DNA of 64,000 nucleotides from an uncultured Prevotella sp. (GCA_900314935.1 OMXE01000004.1:1-64000), one strand, 5' to 3'; shown: positions 26,240 to 36,394, counted from the stretch's first letter. The notes: generated by a model from the letters alone, not told the origin. A program made the numbers and translations.

Positions 26240-26986
26240 CTAATCTTGACTGTGCCACAGTTCCCAGCTGGCAAAAGCCTGCAGGAGTAGCATCTCCAGA
26301 CCGTTCTTCACGGTTGCACCTTGTTGACGACCCTTGTACATAAAGAGGGTTTCGTCGGGGTTGTAAATCAGGTCGTAGAGGATGTTTCTCTCATCCATGG
26401 CCTCATAAGGAAGGTTCGGACAACGGTCGCTATGGGGATACATTCCCAGTGGCGTACAGTTCACAATCACATTATACTCATGGATAATCTCAGGAGTGAT
26501 CTTCTCGTACTGAATGGTACCCGGACGTTCATAACGACTCACGAAGACGGTTTCCAGTCCTAATGACTTCAAACCGAAGTCGATGGCCTTCGAAGCACCG
26601 CCTGTACCCAGGATGAGTGCTTTCTTGTGAATGGGTTCAAGCATCGGCTCAATACTCTTCGTGAAGCCGATAACGTCGCTGTTGAAACCCTTCAGTTTGA
26701 TATCGGAACCCTTATGGTCGATACGAATGACATTCACTGCACCGATGGCACGGGCCTCAGGACTCACCGTGTCGAGGTAACTGATCACCTTTTCCTTATA
26801 AGGAATGGTCACATTCAGTCCTTTCAGTTCCGGGTTTGATGCCAGCACTTCGGGTAATGCCTCTATCGTTGGTATCTCGAAGTTGATATACTTCGCGTTG
26901 ATACCTTCATTCTGGAACTTCTCGTTGAAATAGCTAATCGAGAACGAGTGTCCTAAAGGATAGCCTATCAGTCCGTATTTATCCAT
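26240..26986 (-). CDS. aroE: Shikimate dehydrogenase
   Basis: NADP-dependent reduction of 3-dehydroshikimate, step four of the shikimate pathway. 248 residues. YGLIGYPLGHSFSISYFNEKF is the shikimate-binding lead with the SxS motif. GLNVTIPYKEKVISYL carries the catalytic Lys. LGTGGASKAIDFGLKSLG is the Rossmann loop, and VNCTPLGMYP follows. It sits 27 bp downstream of ubiE/menG and 19 bp upstream of the TPM gene. Confidence 0.93.
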   Translation of the reverse strand: MDKYGLIGYPLGHSFSISYFNEKFQNEGINAKYINFEIPTIEALPEVLASNPELKGLNVTIPYKEKVISYLDTVSPEARAIGAVNVIRIDHKGSDIKLKGFNSDVIGFTKSIEPMLEPIHKKALILGTGGASKAIDFGLKSLGLETVFVSRYERPGTIQYEKITPEIIHEYNVIVNCTPLGMYPHSDRCPNLPYEAMDERNILYDLIYNPDETLFMYKGRQQGATVKNGLEMLLLQAFASWELWHSQD

Positions 26987-27013
26987 TGTCCTGTATTTTT
27001 AGATGAGAATAAT

Positions 27014-27748
27014 TCATTTCTTTGCCAGATACATCGTGCATATGCCGAAGGTGAGTCGTTTGAACCGGGCCTCGCTGAAACCGGTTTTTTGCAGGATCTT
27101 CACCATTTCCTCTCCTTGCGGGAACACCTCCATGGTAGCCACGAGGTACTTATATGCATGGTTGTCTTTCGACAGTAGCTTACCGTAGAGTGGCAACAGG
27201 GTATGACTATACAGCCAGAACAGCTGCTTCATGGGGAAGCGGGCAGGTTGCGTGAGTTCCACGATGCTCAGATGACCGTCCTTTTTCAGTACTCTGGCAA
27301 TCTCATGGAGTCCTTTTTCCAAATCTTGGAAGTTCCTGACACCGAATGCCACGGTGGCTGCATCGAACACTTCATCAGGGTAGGAGAGCGCCAGACAGTC
27401 GTCTTTCTTGAAAGAGATCGTCTCAGACAGACCTTCTGCCTCCACCTTCTGCCTGGCCACCTGCATCATCCCTTCAGAGATGTCCACACCGATCAGTTCC
27501 TTCGGTTGCAGCATGCGGGCAGCCATGATGGCAAAATCGCCCGTACCGGTAGCAATATCAACCACCCTCTGCGGCTTGAACGGTTGCAGCTGTTTGATGG
27601 CTTTCCGTCGCCAGCCCTTATCAATATCCCAGGAAAGACGGTGGTTCAAGACATCATAGGTAGGCGCAATATGGTCGAACATCTGCTCCACCTGCTTCCC
27701 TTTCTCCTGTCCGTCCTGGTAGGGGGTGATGGTCTCCTGCTGATACAT
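27014..27748 (-). CDS. menG: Demethylmenaquinone methyltransferase
   Basis: SAM-dependent C-methylation that completes menaquinone; the family is also called UbiE. 244 residues. [20 protein letters not shown] is the UbiE family lead, [16 protein letters not shown] the SAM-binding motif I, and [20 protein letters not shown] a second family signature. Since Bacteroidota use menaquinone, the menG role is favoured. Its ATG overlaps the purC stop by one base (TAATG). Confidence 0.93.
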   Translation of the reverse strand: MYQQETITPYQDGQEKGKQVEQMFDHIAPTYDVLNHRLSWDIDKGWRRKAIKQLQPFKPQRVVDIATGTGDFAIMAARMLQPKELIGVDISEGMMQVARQKVEAEGLSETISFKKDDCLALSYPDEVFDAATVAFGVRNFQDLEKGLHEIARVLKKDGHLSIVELTQPARFPMKQLFWLYSHTLLPLYGKLLSKDNHAYKYLVATMEVFPQGEEMVKILQKTGFSEARFKRLTFGICTMYLAKK

Positions 27749-28695
27749 TATAATGTTTTCAAATACTCACTCACGTTCTTTTCGATGCGGGCGGCGATGT
27801 CACCCTCCTCGGCAGCCTTGTCGAACGGTTCACCCACGATGTGCTCATACAGTTCGATATACCTGTCGGATACACTCTCAGCATACTCGTCGGTTATCTC
27901 TGGCATCACCTGTCCGGGCTCGTTCATGAAGTTATGGTCGATGAGCCACTGGCGTACGAACTCCTTGGAGAGCTGTCGCTGCGGCTCGCCATTCTTGAAC
28001 TTCTCCTCATAGCCGTCGGCATAGAAATACCTGCTGGAATCGGGGGTATGGATCTCGTCGATGAGATACACCTTTCCGTCGCGCTTACCGAACTCATACT
28101 TGGTATCAACCAGGATCAGACCCTGACGGGCGGCAATCTCCTGACCCCTTGAGAAGATCTTGCGGGTGTAGTCCTCCATGATCTCATAGTCCTCCTTACT
28201 GACAATACCCTGAGCGATGATCTCCTCTTTGGAGATATTCATGTCATGACCCTCATCGGCCTTGGTTGTAGGGGTGATGATAGGCTCGGGGAAACGCTCG
28301 TTCTCGCGCATGCCATCGGGCAGCTTCACGCCGCAGAGCTCCCTGCAGCCGTTCTTGTACTCACGCCAGGCCGAACCTGTGAGGATGGAGCGGATGATCA
28401 TCTCTACGCGGAATCCTTCGCATTTCAGACCCACCGTTACCATCGGGTCGGGAGTGGCCAGTTTCCAGTTCGGACAGATATCCGTTGTGGTGTCCAGGAA
28501 CTTGGCTGCAATCTGGTTCAGCACCTGTCCTTTATAAGGAATACCCTTGGGCAATACTACATCAAACGCCGAGATTCTGTCGGTTGCCACCATCACAAGA
28601 ATATCGTCGTTGATGTTATAGACATCACGCACCTTACCATGATACACACTCTGCTGACCATCGAAATGGAAATCAGTCCTTGTTAACGCTTTCAT
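27748..28695 (-). CDS. purC: SAICAR synthetase
   Basis: Purine step: ATP-dependent condensation of CAIR with aspartate. 315 residues, the larger type. [28 protein letters not shown] is the nucleotide-binding lead (seen in parts), [17 protein letters not shown] and [27 protein letters not shown] (in parts) are conserved. The ATG at [11 protein letters not shown] was preferred over one 16 codons upstream because the family begins there; the start then lies 23 bp inside phoH. Coupled to menG by a TAATG overlap. Confidence 0.93.
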   Translation of the reverse strand: MKALTRTDFHFDGQQSVYHGKVRDVYNINDDILVMVATDRISAFDVVLPKGIPYKGQVLNQIAAKFLDTTTDICPNWKLATPDPMVTVGLKCEGFRVEMIIRSILTGSAWREYKNGCRELCGVKLPDGMRENERFPEPIITPTTKADEGHDMNISKEEIIAQGIVSKEDYEIMEDYTRKIFSRGQEIAARQGLILVDTKYEFGKRDGKVYLIDEIHTPDSSRYFYADGYEEKFKNGEPQRQLSKEFVRQWLIDHNFMNEPGQVMPEITDEYAESVSDRYIELYEHIVGEPFDKAAEEGDIAARIEKNVSEYLKTL

Positions 28696-29659
28696 TGTTT
28701 CTTTCTTTATTTTGTTCTTTGTTATTCTTGTCATACGACTCATATGCGTTCACAATCCTCGTAACGAGTTTGTGGCGCACAATATCCTTCTTGTTCATCT
28801 CGATAAACGAGATACCTTCCACACCCTTCAGTACCCGCATCGCTTCACGGAGTCCGCTACGTGCTTCATTGGGCAGGTCAACCTGTGTCATATCACCTGT
28901 AATGATCATCTTGGTGTTCCATCCCATACGGGTGAGGAACATGCGGATCTGGGCAGGGGTGGTATTCTGGGCCTCGTCGAGAATCACAATGGCATCGCTC
29001 AAGGTTCTGCCTCGCATGAATGCCAACGGGGCAATCTGTATGATGTGCTTCTCCATCATATCCTGCAGCTTCACAGCCGGAATCATATCCTCCAGTGCAT
29101 CGTACAGCGGCTGAAGATAGGGATCGATCTTATCCTTCATGTCACCAGGCAGGAATCCTAATTTCTCACCGGCTTCCACGGCAGGACGACTCAGGATGAT
29201 CTTCTTGGCCTGCTTTTCTTTGAAAGCCTTCACGGCCAGGGCAATGCTCAGGTAGGTCTTACCCGTACCCGCCGGTCCTACAGCAAAGATCATGTCATCT
29301 TTGTCGAACGCATCAATCAGTTTCTGCTGGTTCTCGCTTCTGCTTTTGATGGCCCTGCCTGAGATGGTATAGGCCACTACACCCTTCACCGATTCGTCTT
29401 TGGTCTTCTTTCCATTAACGATATCCAGGATGTCTTCTTCGCTGATACGGTTGAACTGCAGCACATGCTTCCGCATGATTTCTATCTGTTCCCCGAAGAT
29501 TCTCAGTTGCTCATCATCGCCCAAAACACGTATCACATTGTCGCGGGCCACGATTCTAAGCTTAGGGTATAAGGCCTTGATCATCTGCAGATGACTGTTG
29601 CCTACACCATAGAATACAACGGGGTCTATATCTTCAAGAACGATATGTTTCTCTGTCAC
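28673..29659 (-). CDS. phoH: PhoH-like ATPase
   Basis: A cytoplasmic RNA-associated ATPase of the PhoH family, 328 residues. An N-terminal KH-like region ([23 protein letters not shown]) precedes the P-loop ATPase ([64 protein letters not shown]). The start is GTG ([18 protein letters not shown]), because the next Met would remove 25 conserved residues. It leads the long run that ends with the HD gene. Its promoter lies in a tandem of hairpin repeats. Confidence 0.93.
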   Translation of the reverse strand: MTEKHIVLEDIDPVVFYGVGNSHLQMIKALYPKLRIVARDNVIRVLGDDEQLRIFGEQIEIMRKHVLQFNRISEEDILDIVNGKKTKDESVKGVVAYTISGRAIKSRSENQQKLIDAFDKDDMIFAVGPAGTGKTYLSIALAVKAFKEKQAKKIILSRPAVEAGEKLGFLPGDMKDKIDPYLQPLYDALEDMIPAVKLQDMMEKHIIQIAPLAFMRGRTLSDAIVILDEAQNTTPAQIRMFLTRMGWNTKMIITGDMTQVDLPNEARSGLREAMRVLKGVEGISFIEMNKKDIVRHKLVTRIVNAYESYDKNNKEQNKERNNESVNKD

Positions 29660-29674
29660 TACGCAAATTTTTCT

Positions 29675-29820
29675 GCAAAGTTACGAAAAGTTGAGAGAAA
29701 TGCAAAAGGAAAACATAAGTTTTTCTTTTCATTTCCGAGACGGAGTAACTTCGGCGCAGCCAAAGATACGAAAAATCTGAGTAAGCGAGAAGAAAATAAA
29801 GAGATTTGTTTTCTCGAATA
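29675..29820 (-). repeat. Promoter-bearing hairpin repeat, tandem copies upstream of phoH
   Basis: Read on the minus strand, two units lie head to tail. The first ends TCGTATCTTTG; the second has the head TTTGGCTGCGCC, then CTCGG, a hairpin (plus coordinates 29697-29714 with 29719-29735, 4-nt loop) and the tail TTCGTAACTTTGC. The layout equals that at 2829-2915, but the stem sequence is different. Confidence 0.7.
29676..29706 (-). promoter_or_regulatory. phoH operon promoter
   Basis: On the minus strand TTTG (29706-29703), 19 bp, TAACTTTG (29683-29676). The leader before the GTG at 29659 is only about 10 nt. The -33 box lies inside the hairpin's 3' arm. Confidence 0.7.
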
Positions 29821-29918
29821 AGCTATAGTTGTAAATTATGTTAAATATTTGCCTTTCCATGCAAGGTTTCAGAGATTATTGAATTATACTTGTAAAGAGT
29901 TTAATTTTCAACAGAAAT

Positions 29919-30374
29919 ATGAAGCAGACTATTATCTTTTGGATGTGCGCCGCGGTTCTGTGTGTAGCAGGACTGACCAGCTGTAGTGATAGTGACGATG
30001 AAGATGTCATTTTCGTAAAGGATTACAACAATTACAAAAGTGCCATTGTTGGAACATGGTATTTGGCAAGTCGTTCGAGTGGATGGGGAGGTATAACCGA
30101 CTACAATGTCGGTGAAATCATGGTTACTTTCACAAATAAGGGGCAGGTAAAGGTGGTCAATAATCGAGAAGACCAACGTCCCATCCCTACAAGTACATTT
30201 ACGTACTCGTTTAAGAAAATCGATAAATCTATATTTACAGGTGAGCCAAGTGTAGTTATCACTTTTAACAACTCCAGTTTGTATTATTACATCAACTTTG
30301 ATCAGGGAGTTCTATATATATCCGCAGAAGCTTATGATGGCGATGGTTATGCATTAAAGAAAGTGTCAAAATAA
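29919..30374 (+). CDS. Lipocalin-like lipoprotein
   Basis: A 151-residue lipoprotein. The signal MKQTIIFWMCAAVLCVAGLTSC gives lipobox LTSC (Cys22), followed by an acidic stretch SDSDDEDV. VGTWYLASRSSGWGG, IMVTFTNKGQVKVV and VVITFNNSSLYYYINFD are consistent with a small beta-barrel of the lipocalin-like type common in Bacteroidota. The ligand is unknown. It stands alone on the plus strand, followed by a hairpin at 30414-30440. Confidence 0.78.
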   Translation: MKQTIIFWMCAAVLCVAGLTSCSDSDDEDVIFVKDYNNYKSAIVGTWYLASRSSGWGGITDYNVGEIMVTFTNKGQVKVVNNREDQRPIPTSTFTYSFKKIDKSIFTGEPSVVITFNNSSLYYYINFDQGVLYISAEAYDGDGYALKKVSK

Positions 30375-30413
30375 CATAAAGTCACTTTAGAAGGCTGGTT
30401 AGTGTGTGTTAGA

Positions 30414-30440
30414 AGGCTGATAACGATGGGTTATCAGCCT
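30414..30440 (+). terminator. Hairpin terminator after the lipocalin-like gene
   Basis: AGGCTGATAAC and GTTATCAGCCT form a perfect 11-bp stem with loop GATGG, 40 bp after the stop. The T-run is poor (GATTTGT). Confidence 0.55.
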
Positions 30441-30468
30441 GATTTGTATGAGATAGAAGGCCAGTTTC

Positions 30469-30499
30469 TTGGTAATTGTTGATAATTGTTGTATCTTTG
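30469..30499 (+). promoter_or_regulatory. Promoter of the M15-like protein gene
   Basis: TTG at 30469-30471, 20 bp, TATCTTTG at 30492-30499, giving a leader of about 17 nt before the ATG at 30523. Confidence 0.65.
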
Positions 30500-30522
30500 C
30501 ACAGAGTTATTGAAAATGCATC

Positions 30523-31437
30523 ATGTTGAAAGTTAAAATAACAAAGAATAATTATCTGGCCGGCTTTGCTGCGGTCGTCATGATATTGGCACTCGTTCGC
30601 TGTATTCATCCCAAGATTGCCGAGGGAACTGGTAAGGAATTGGCTGGGGTGGAGCAGAAGGACTCGCTCTTGACTGAAGAGGCAAAGATTGAGAAGCAAG
30701 AGAGTAGCTTAGAGAAGCAAGAAGCAAAGAATGAGAAGCAAGAGGCAAGAGGCAAGAAGCAAGAGAGTAGAACTGAGATACAAGAGAGTAGAACTGAGGA
30801 GCAAGAGGAGAAAGGACCAGTGATGTCATTGGCTCGTTCGAAGTTTATCAACAGCGACGGCTCTGTTGTCAAGCACAGAATCCTTAGCGTTCCGCATTAC
30901 CTGGAAGCATTTCCCGACAGTCAGCCCGTACAGGAACGTGCTGCAGCCCGATGGGGTGTGAAACCGGTGAACAACCGCGAGGACGCCGAGGCGAGAAAGA
31001 AGGAACTGGTATATATGGGATCATCACCTTATTATCATGTGGATGTACTGCACAGAAGTGTTCCTTATCTGGTTCCCCGAGCTGCCGTACTGCTCAGCGA
31101 TATAGGACGGGCCTATTACGACAGTCTGCAGATCAAGGGTGTTCCCCTGCATCAGTTCATCGTGACGAGTGTCCTCCGCACAAAGGAAGATGTGGCGAAG
31201 CTGAGGAACTATAACAGAAACGCCACAGAGAACAGCTGTCATCTCTACGGCACCACCTTCGACATCTGTTATAATCGTTACAAGACTGTCCAGCCTCCTG
31301 GTGAGAAACGCAGGATGGTGCAGAACGATACGCTGAAATGGGTGTTGGCTGAAGTACTGAACGATATGCGTAAGCAGGGGAGGTGCTATATTAAATATGA
31401 GGTGAAGCAGAGTTGCTTCCATATTACCACGAGGTAA
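30523..31437 (+). CDS. DUF5715-type protein with M15 peptidase-like motif
   Basis: A 304-residue protein with one N-terminal membrane helix (LAGFAAVVMILALV). A highly repetitive Glu/Lys/Gln segment follows (about residues 45-95, with repeated EKQEA and RTEEQE units), then a globular domain. The domain contains TSVLRTKEDVAKL and ENSCHLYGTTFDICY; here Ser238, His240, Gly243 and Asp247 fit the SxHxxGxAxD metal motif of M15 D-Ala-D-Ala peptidases. The last residues SCFHITTR supply another His. A periplasmic cell-wall role is inferred, with catalysis unproven. The repeat segment is encoded by slippage-prone GAGAAGCAAGAG-like DNA. Confidence 0.75.
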   Translation: MLKVKITKNNYLAGFAAVVMILALVRCIHPKIAEGTGKELAGVEQKDSLLTEEAKIEKQESSLEKQEAKNEKQEARGKKQESRTEIQESRTEEQEEKGPVMSLARSKFINSDGSVVKHRILSVPHYLEAFPDSQPVQERAAARWGVKPVNNREDAEARKKELVYMGSSPYYHVDVLHRSVPYLVPRAAVLLSDIGRAYYDSLQIKGVPLHQFIVTSVLRTKEDVAKLRNYNRNATENSCHLYGTTFDICYNRYKTVQPPGEKRRMVQNDTLKWVLAEVLNDMRKQGRCYIKYEVKQSCFHITTR

Positions 31438-31504
31438 GATAGTTGACAAATGTTAAATAGGAATATTTTCTGTCGTTTCCTTCTTCTTTCTTCGTGAAAA
31501 GTGT

Positions 31505-31512
31505 TACCTTTG
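31505..31512 (+). promoter_or_regulatory. -7 box for tRNA-Thr / tRNA-Gly
   Basis: TACCTTTG 17 bp before the tRNA-Thr gene. No clear TTTG is found at the -33 position. Transcription probably continues through tRNA-Gly and possibly dnaB. Confidence 0.5.
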
Positions 31513-31529
31513 CATCCGCATTTGAAAAT

Positions 31530-31602
<73 letters not shown>

Positions 31603-31657
31603 CTTTTCGAATCACGCTATCAAGCACGCTTTCAAACCATTTTGTTTTCATTCAGTT

Positions 31658-31730
31658 GCGGTAATAGCTCAGTTGGTAGAGCATTGGCTTCCCAAGCCGA
31701 GGGTCGCGGGTTCGAGTCCCGTTTACCGCT
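31658..31730 (+). tRNA. tRNA-Gly (CCC)
   Basis: A 73-nt cloverleaf: acceptor GCGGTAA / TTACCGC, D-arm GCTC / GAGC, anticodon stem TTGGC / GCCGA with loop TTCCCAA (anticodon CCC, reads GGG), T-arm GCGGG-TTCGAGT-CCCGT. It lies 55 bp after tRNA-Thr and 26 bp before dnaB. Confidence 0.96.
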
Positions 31731-31756
31731 CCTTGCACATAACCATCCATACCATT

Positions 31757-33241
31757 ATGCCGGAAAAACGAACCACACGCGCATCTTTAGATACCTCGTA
31801 CGGACATCTTCAACCACAGGCGCTCGATCTGGAAAGAGCGGTTGTGGGAGCATTGATGATTGACAAGGACGCATTCTCCATAGTCAGCGAGATCATCCGT
31901 GCAGAATCGTTCTACGATCCCCGTCATCAGAAAATCTATAAAGCCATTCAGACGCTCAACATGGATGAGCGTCCGGTGGATTTCATGACTGTGATAGAAG
32001 AGCTGAAGCGGGATGGTACGCTGGAGGAAATCGGCGGTCCTACGTATATCGTGGAACTGTCTTCCCAAGTGGCTTCTTCTGCGCATATCGAGTATCACGC
32101 CCGCGTGTTGGCCCAGAAACATCTTGCGCGTCAGCTCATCAGCTTTGCCAGCGTGATTGAGACAAAGGCTTTCGATGAGACCGTTGATGTGGATGATCTG
32201 ATGCAAGAGGCTGAATCATCGCTGTTCGAGCTTTCTCAGAAGAACATGCGCCAGGAGTACACACAGATCGATCCTGTGCTTTCCCAGGCTGTGGAGATCT
32301 TGCAGAAAGCAGCGGCTAACACCTCTGGTCTTACGGGTATTCCCACTGGTTTTACACGTTTGGACGACATCACAGCAGGATGGCAGGCTTCCGACTTGGT
32401 GATCATTGCCGGTCGTCCGGCCATGGGTAAGACTTCTTTCGCCTTGTCATTGGCAAAGAATATCGCGGTTGACTATAAGTATCCTATCGGTTTCTTCTCG
32501 TTGGAAATGAACAACGTGCAGCTGGTGAACCGACTGATGTCGAACGTTTGCGAGATCTCCGGTAAGAAGATCTTGAACGGTCAGCTGGACGAAGAAGAGT
32601 GGAAACGTCTCGACCGCAATATCCGTAAGCTGCAAGGTGCACCTATTTATATTGATGATACGCCAGGTATGAGTATCTTCGAGTTGCGTTCGAAGGCCAG
32701 ACGACTGGTAAGAGAGAAGGGTGTGAAGGTGATTATGATCGACTACCTGCAGCTGATGAATGCCAACGGTGCCAAGTTCGGTAGTCGACAGGAAGAGGTG
32801 AGCACCATCAGTCGTTCGCTGAAGGGCTTGGCCAAGGAGCTGAACATTCCTATCTTAGCGCTCTCACAGCTGAACCGTAGCGTGGAGAACCGTGATTCCA
32901 ACGATGGTAAACGACCGCAGTTGAGCGACCTTCGTGAATCGGGTGCCATTGAGCAGGATGCGGATATGGTGCTTTTCGTGCATCGTCCTGAGTATTACCA
33001 TATCCTGCAGGATGAGAAAGGTAATGACCTTCGGGGTATGGCGCAGATTATCATTGCTAAGCACAGAAAGGGTGCAACGGGTGATGTGCTGCTGAACTTC
33101 CGTGGTGAGTTTACACGTTTCCAGAACCCTGAGGATGCCATCATACCGCCTTCAGGATCGGGAGGAGGAGAGATCATCGGCAGTAAGCTGAACGATGAAG
33201 ATGTTCCCTTCGCACCGCCTCCATCGCCGATGCCGTTCTAA
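31757..33241 (+). CDS. dnaB: Replicative DNA helicase
   Basis: Hexameric helicase that unwinds the fork and binds DnaG. 494 residues. The N-terminal domain (QALDLERAVVGALMIDKDAF) is followed by a RecA-like core with Walker A GRPAMGKT at residues 219-226, VIMIDYLQLMNA (Walker B), and GSRQEEVSTISRSLKGLAKE. DLRESGAIEQDADMVLFVHR completes the core. The ATG at MPEKRTTRASL was chosen; an in-frame upstream start falls within tRNA-Gly. Its last 4 bases overlap the end of uvrA on the other strand. Confidence 0.95.
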   Translation: MPEKRTTRASLDTSYGHLQPQALDLERAVVGALMIDKDAFSIVSEIIRAESFYDPRHQKIYKAIQTLNMDERPVDFMTVIEELKRDGTLEEIGGPTYIVELSSQVASSAHIEYHARVLAQKHLARQLISFASVIETKAFDETVDVDDLMQEAESSLFELSQKNMRQEYTQIDPVLSQAVEILQKAAANTSGLTGIPTGFTRLDDITAGWQASDLVIIAGRPAMGKTSFALSLAKNIAVDYKYPIGFFSLEMNNVQLVNRLMSNVCEISGKKILNGQLDEEEWKRLDRNIRKLQGAPIYIDDTPGMSIFELRSKARRLVREKGVKVIMIDYLQLMNANGAKFGSRQEEVSTISRSLKGLAKELNIPILALSQLNRSVENRDSNDGKRPQLSDLRESGAIEQDADMVLFVHRPEYYHILQDEKGNDLRGMAQIIIAKHRKGATGDVLLNFRGEFTRFQNPEDAIIPPSGSGGGEIIGSKLNDEDVPFAPPPSPMPF

Positions 33242-36066
33242 TCAGTAAGCTTTTCTGAAAGGTATTTGCCTGTGATGCTTTCATTGCAGGCACATAGCTG
33301 TTCTGGTGTTCCCGCGAATACCAGGTTACCACCGCGGTCACCGCCTTCAGGACCTAAATCAATGACGTAATCAGCGCATTTAATCACATCCAGGTTATGC
33401 TCGATGACAAGGATGGAATGACCGCGTTCAATGAGTGCGTCAAAGGCACGAAGGAGTCGTTGGATATCATGGAAATGTAATCCCGTGGTAGGCTCATCAA
33501 AGATGAATAGGGTAGCCTCCGATTTCTCTTGTCCCATGAAATAGGCCAGCTTCACGCGCTGATTCTCACCGCCTGATAACGTGGAAGAACTCTGACCGAG
33601 TTTGATGTACCCCAGACCAACGTCGTACAATGGTTTCAGACGGTCAACAATGGCTTTCTGACCGTTCTCACTGAAGAACGTGATGGCTTCTGCAACGGTC
33701 ATACACAAGATATCGTATATGTTCTTCCTGGCAAACAGCACATCCAGGATATCTTTCTTGAAACGCTTACCATGACAGGCCTCACAGGTCAACTCCAGAT
33801 CGGCCATGAACTGCATCTCCACGGTAATCACACCCGTTCCCTTACACTCCTCACAACGACCGCCATCGGCATTAAACGAGAAATACTGGGGCGTGAAGCC
33901 CATCTGCTTGGACAAGGGTTGTTCGGCATACAGCTGACGGATGGCATCATAGGCCTTGACATAGGTGGCTGGGTTACTGCGTGAGCTCTTACCGATAGGG
34001 TTCTGATCCACCATCTCCACATGCTTAACCCGCTGCCAGTCACCTTCCAGCGAGATATATTCTCCAGGCTGGTCGGCCACTTCATCGAGGTGCCGTTTGA
34101 GGGCAGGGTAGAGGATGCCTTTTACCAATGACGACTTACCACTGCCTGATACACCTGTAACTGCGGTCATGACATTCAGTGGGAAGCGTACATCAATACC
34201 CCTAAGGTTATTCATCCTGCAGCCTTTCAGGTCGATAGCCTGATTCCACGGACGACGGGTTTGCGGTACTGGAATACTTAGCTGTCGCGTGAGATACTGC
34301 ATGGTGTAGGATTGTTTGGATGCTGAGGATGATGAAGGGGTAGGGGGTCCTTGGTAAACGACCTCTCCTCCCAGCTCTCCGGCATCAGGACCGATATCGA
34401 TCAGTTCATCAGCAGAACGGATGATTTCCTCGTCATGCTCCACAACAATCACGGTGTTGCCTAACGACTGCAGGTCTTTCAACACCTGAATCAGCTTACC
34501 GGTGTCTCTTGAATGCAAACCGATACTAGGTTCATCAAGGATATATAGGGAACCCACAAGACTCGATCCGAGGGAGGTGGTGAGGTTGATGCGCTGACTC
34601 TCACCGCCTGAAAGACTATTAGAGGCTCGATTGAGCGTTAAGTAGCTAAGTCCTACATTTACAAGGAATTGTAATCTGTTGTTGATTTCCAAAAGTAAGC
34701 GCTTGCCAGTCATGGCATCATGCTCGTCAAGCTGTAGGTTGTCGAACCATTCCTTCAGCTTTCCGATGGGCATCTCCACAAGGTTTGTCATGCTCATCCC
34801 GTTGATTTTCACGTATTCGGTTTCTTTCTTCAAACGGGTACCATGACACTCCGGACATACTGTTTTACCGCGGTAACGACTCAGCATAACCCGGTACTGG
34901 ATCTTGTACTGATTCTCTCTCAGCATCTGGAAGAAGGCATCGATAGAAACCTGTTCGTGCACATCGTGTGTGTCACTCGGAAGACCGTGCCAGAGCATGT
35001 CTTTCTGGGCGCGCGTCAAACGGTAATAAGGCTCGAAGATGGGGAAGTCGTCTTTCACGGCTCGTCGGCAGAACTCATCCTGCCACATCTTCATCTTGTC
35101 TCCATGCCAACACTGTACACATCCTTCGTACACACTGAGCGACGTGTTGGGGATGACCAATCGTTCATCAATACCAATGATACTGCCGAATCCTTCACAA
35201 GTAGGACAGGCGCCAAGAGGAGAGTTGAAGGAGAACATGTTCTCGTTAGGCTCCTCGAACGTCATACCGTCAGCCTCGTAACGAGTAGAGAAATCATAGC
35301 TGATATTACTTGGTAAAAACATTAAACGACATGCGCCATCTCCTTCATACAGAGCAGTTTCCGCAGAGTCTATCAGTCGTGAGATAACATCTTTTTCGGT
35401 ATCAACCGACAAGCGGTCGATCAAGAGCCACATCTGTGTCTCATGACTTTCGTTCATGGCTTGTTCCAGTTGGTTGATGGCATGCTCATCCTCGCTGAAT
35501 TCATCAATGCGATGGAACTCTCCATGGTAGAACATACGGACATATCCTTGCTGCAGATACATCTCAAGCTGACGTTTCAACGTACGGTTCTCATGCATAT
35601 GTACGGGAGACATCACCACGAATTTCGTGCCTTTACCGTATTGTTTCATACAGTTCACGATGTCTTCTGTGGTGTGTTTCTTTACTTCAACACCGGAAAT
35701 AGGAGAGTATGTACGACCAATACGGGCAAAAAGAAGTCGCAGATAGTCATATATCTCAGTGGTTGTACCCACCGTACTGCGTGGATTTCGCGCAATAACT
35801 TTCTGTTCAATGGCAATGGCTGGAGGCAGTCCCTTGATGTAATCGCAGGCTGGTTTTGACATTCTACCTAAGAACTGACGGGCATAAGCGCTCAGGGATT
35901 CCACATAACGGCGCTGACCCTCAGCATATAACGTATCGAAAGCCAATGATGATTTACCGCTTCCTGACACGCCTGTAACGACAATCAGCTTGTTCCTGGG
36001 AATCTGTAACGAAATTCCCTTCAGATTGTTCACCCGTGCATTCTTGATCTCTATATAATTACTCAT
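33238..36066 (-). CDS. uvrA: Excinuclease ABC subunit A
   Basis: Damage-recognition ATPase of nucleotide excision repair. 942 residues with two ABC modules. Module 1 has Walker [20 protein letters not shown] and signature [12 protein letters not shown] zinc finger ([16 protein letters not shown]) and module 2 ([29 protein letters not shown] and CEACHGKRF zinc module; [30 protein letters not shown]) follow. The start [14 protein letters not shown] was preferred over an in-frame ATG 39 codons upstream that lies before the promoter. Convergent with dnaB, overlapping by 4 bp. Confidence 0.95.
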   Translation of the reverse strand: MSNYIEIKNARVNNLKGISLQIPRNKLIVVTGVSGSGKSSLAFDTLYAEGQRRYVESLSAYARQFLGRMSKPACDYIKGLPPAIAIEQKVIARNPRSTVGTTTEIYDYLRLLFARIGRTYSPISGVEVKKHTTEDIVNCMKQYGKGTKFVVMSPVHMHENRTLKRQLEMYLQQGYVRMFYHGEFHRIDEFSEDEHAINQLEQAMNESHETQMWLLIDRLSVDTEKDVISRLIDSAETALYEGDGACRLMFLPSNISYDFSTRYEADGMTFEEPNENMFSFNSPLGACPTCEGFGSIIGIDERLVIPNTSLSVYEGCVQCWHGDKMKMWQDEFCRRAVKDDFPIFEPYYRLTRAQKDMLWHGLPSDTHDVHEQVSIDAFFQMLRENQYKIQYRVMLSRYRGKTVCPECHGTRLKKETEYVKINGMSMTNLVEMPIGKLKEWFDNLQLDEHDAMTGKRLLLEINNRLQFLVNVGLSYLTLNRASNSLSGGESQRINLTTSLGSSLVGSLYILDEPSIGLHSRDTGKLIQVLKDLQSLGNTVIVVEHDEEIIRSADELIDIGPDAGELGGEVVYQGPPTPSSSSASKQSYTMQYLTRQLSIPVPQTRRPWNQAIDLKGCRMNNLRGIDVRFPLNVMTAVTGVSGSGKSSLVKGILYPALKRHLDEVADQPGEYISLEGDWQRVKHVEMVDQNPIGKSSRSNPATYVKAYDAIRQLYAEQPLSKQMGFTPQYFSFNADGGRCEECKGTGVITVEMQFMADLELTCEACHGKRFKKDILDVLFARKNIYDILCMTVAEAITFFSENGQKAIVDRLKPLYDVGLGYIKLGQSSSTLSGGENQRVKLAYFMGQEKSEATLFIFDEPTTGLHFHDIQRLLRAFDALIERGHSILVIEHNLDVIKCADYVIDLGPEGGDRGGNLVFAGTPEQLCACNESITGKYLSEKLTD

Positions 36067-36176
36067 CTGCGATTCTTGTGATTGAATTTGCAAATATACG
36101 CATTTTCTCGCAAACAAGTACCACTTTCTTCTTTTTTCTATCATCCCTTCGTTTTTTTCATCATCTGAATGAATCA

Positions 36177-36235
36177 TTCCCACGTTGGGAACTATTTATT
36201 CCCATGTTGGGAACATTATATTCCCATGTTGGGAA
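36177..36235. repeat. 22-bp-spaced palindrome array, copy 5 (3 units)
   Basis: Units start at 36177, 36199 and 36221, exactly 22 bp apart: TTCCCA-CGT-TGGGAA once, then TTCCCA-TGT-TGGGAA twice. Each is a perfect 6-3-6 palindrome with 7-bp AT-rich spacers. The arm sequence equals that of the array at 2569-2627, 33 kb away. It lies midway between the divergent promoters. Confidence 0.9.
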
Positions 36236-36394
36236 CAAATCCTTCTGTTGCTCTTATTTTTGTTGCAGGGGAAGGATTAAACATGGACATCAGTATTGTT
36301 TATTTATCATAATGTCGATTAGAATGAAATTGATGTATATCATGTTTTAATGCAATTTAACCATTTCGCGCGTACAACTTATTGTATTTTTTTG

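Noticed and set aside
23240..29659. Purine riboswitch or PurR box in front of purM or purC
   Set aside because: Both genes have overlaps or short gaps to upstream genes; there is no leader long enough to hold a riboswitch.
31673..31756. Upstream start for dnaB inside tRNA-Gly
   Set aside because: The extra 28 residues are translated from the tRNA gene; MPEKRTTRASL after it is the family-like start.
36067..36183. Upstream in-frame ATG for uvrA, 39 codons earlier
   Set aside because: It lies beyond the TATATTTG promoter box at 36091-36098, and the added residues do not resemble UvrA.
36078..36350. 90-codon open frame between uvrA and the second sigma gene
   Set aside because: It reads through the 22-bp palindrome array and a T-rich stretch (FFFFL), with no RBS or motif.
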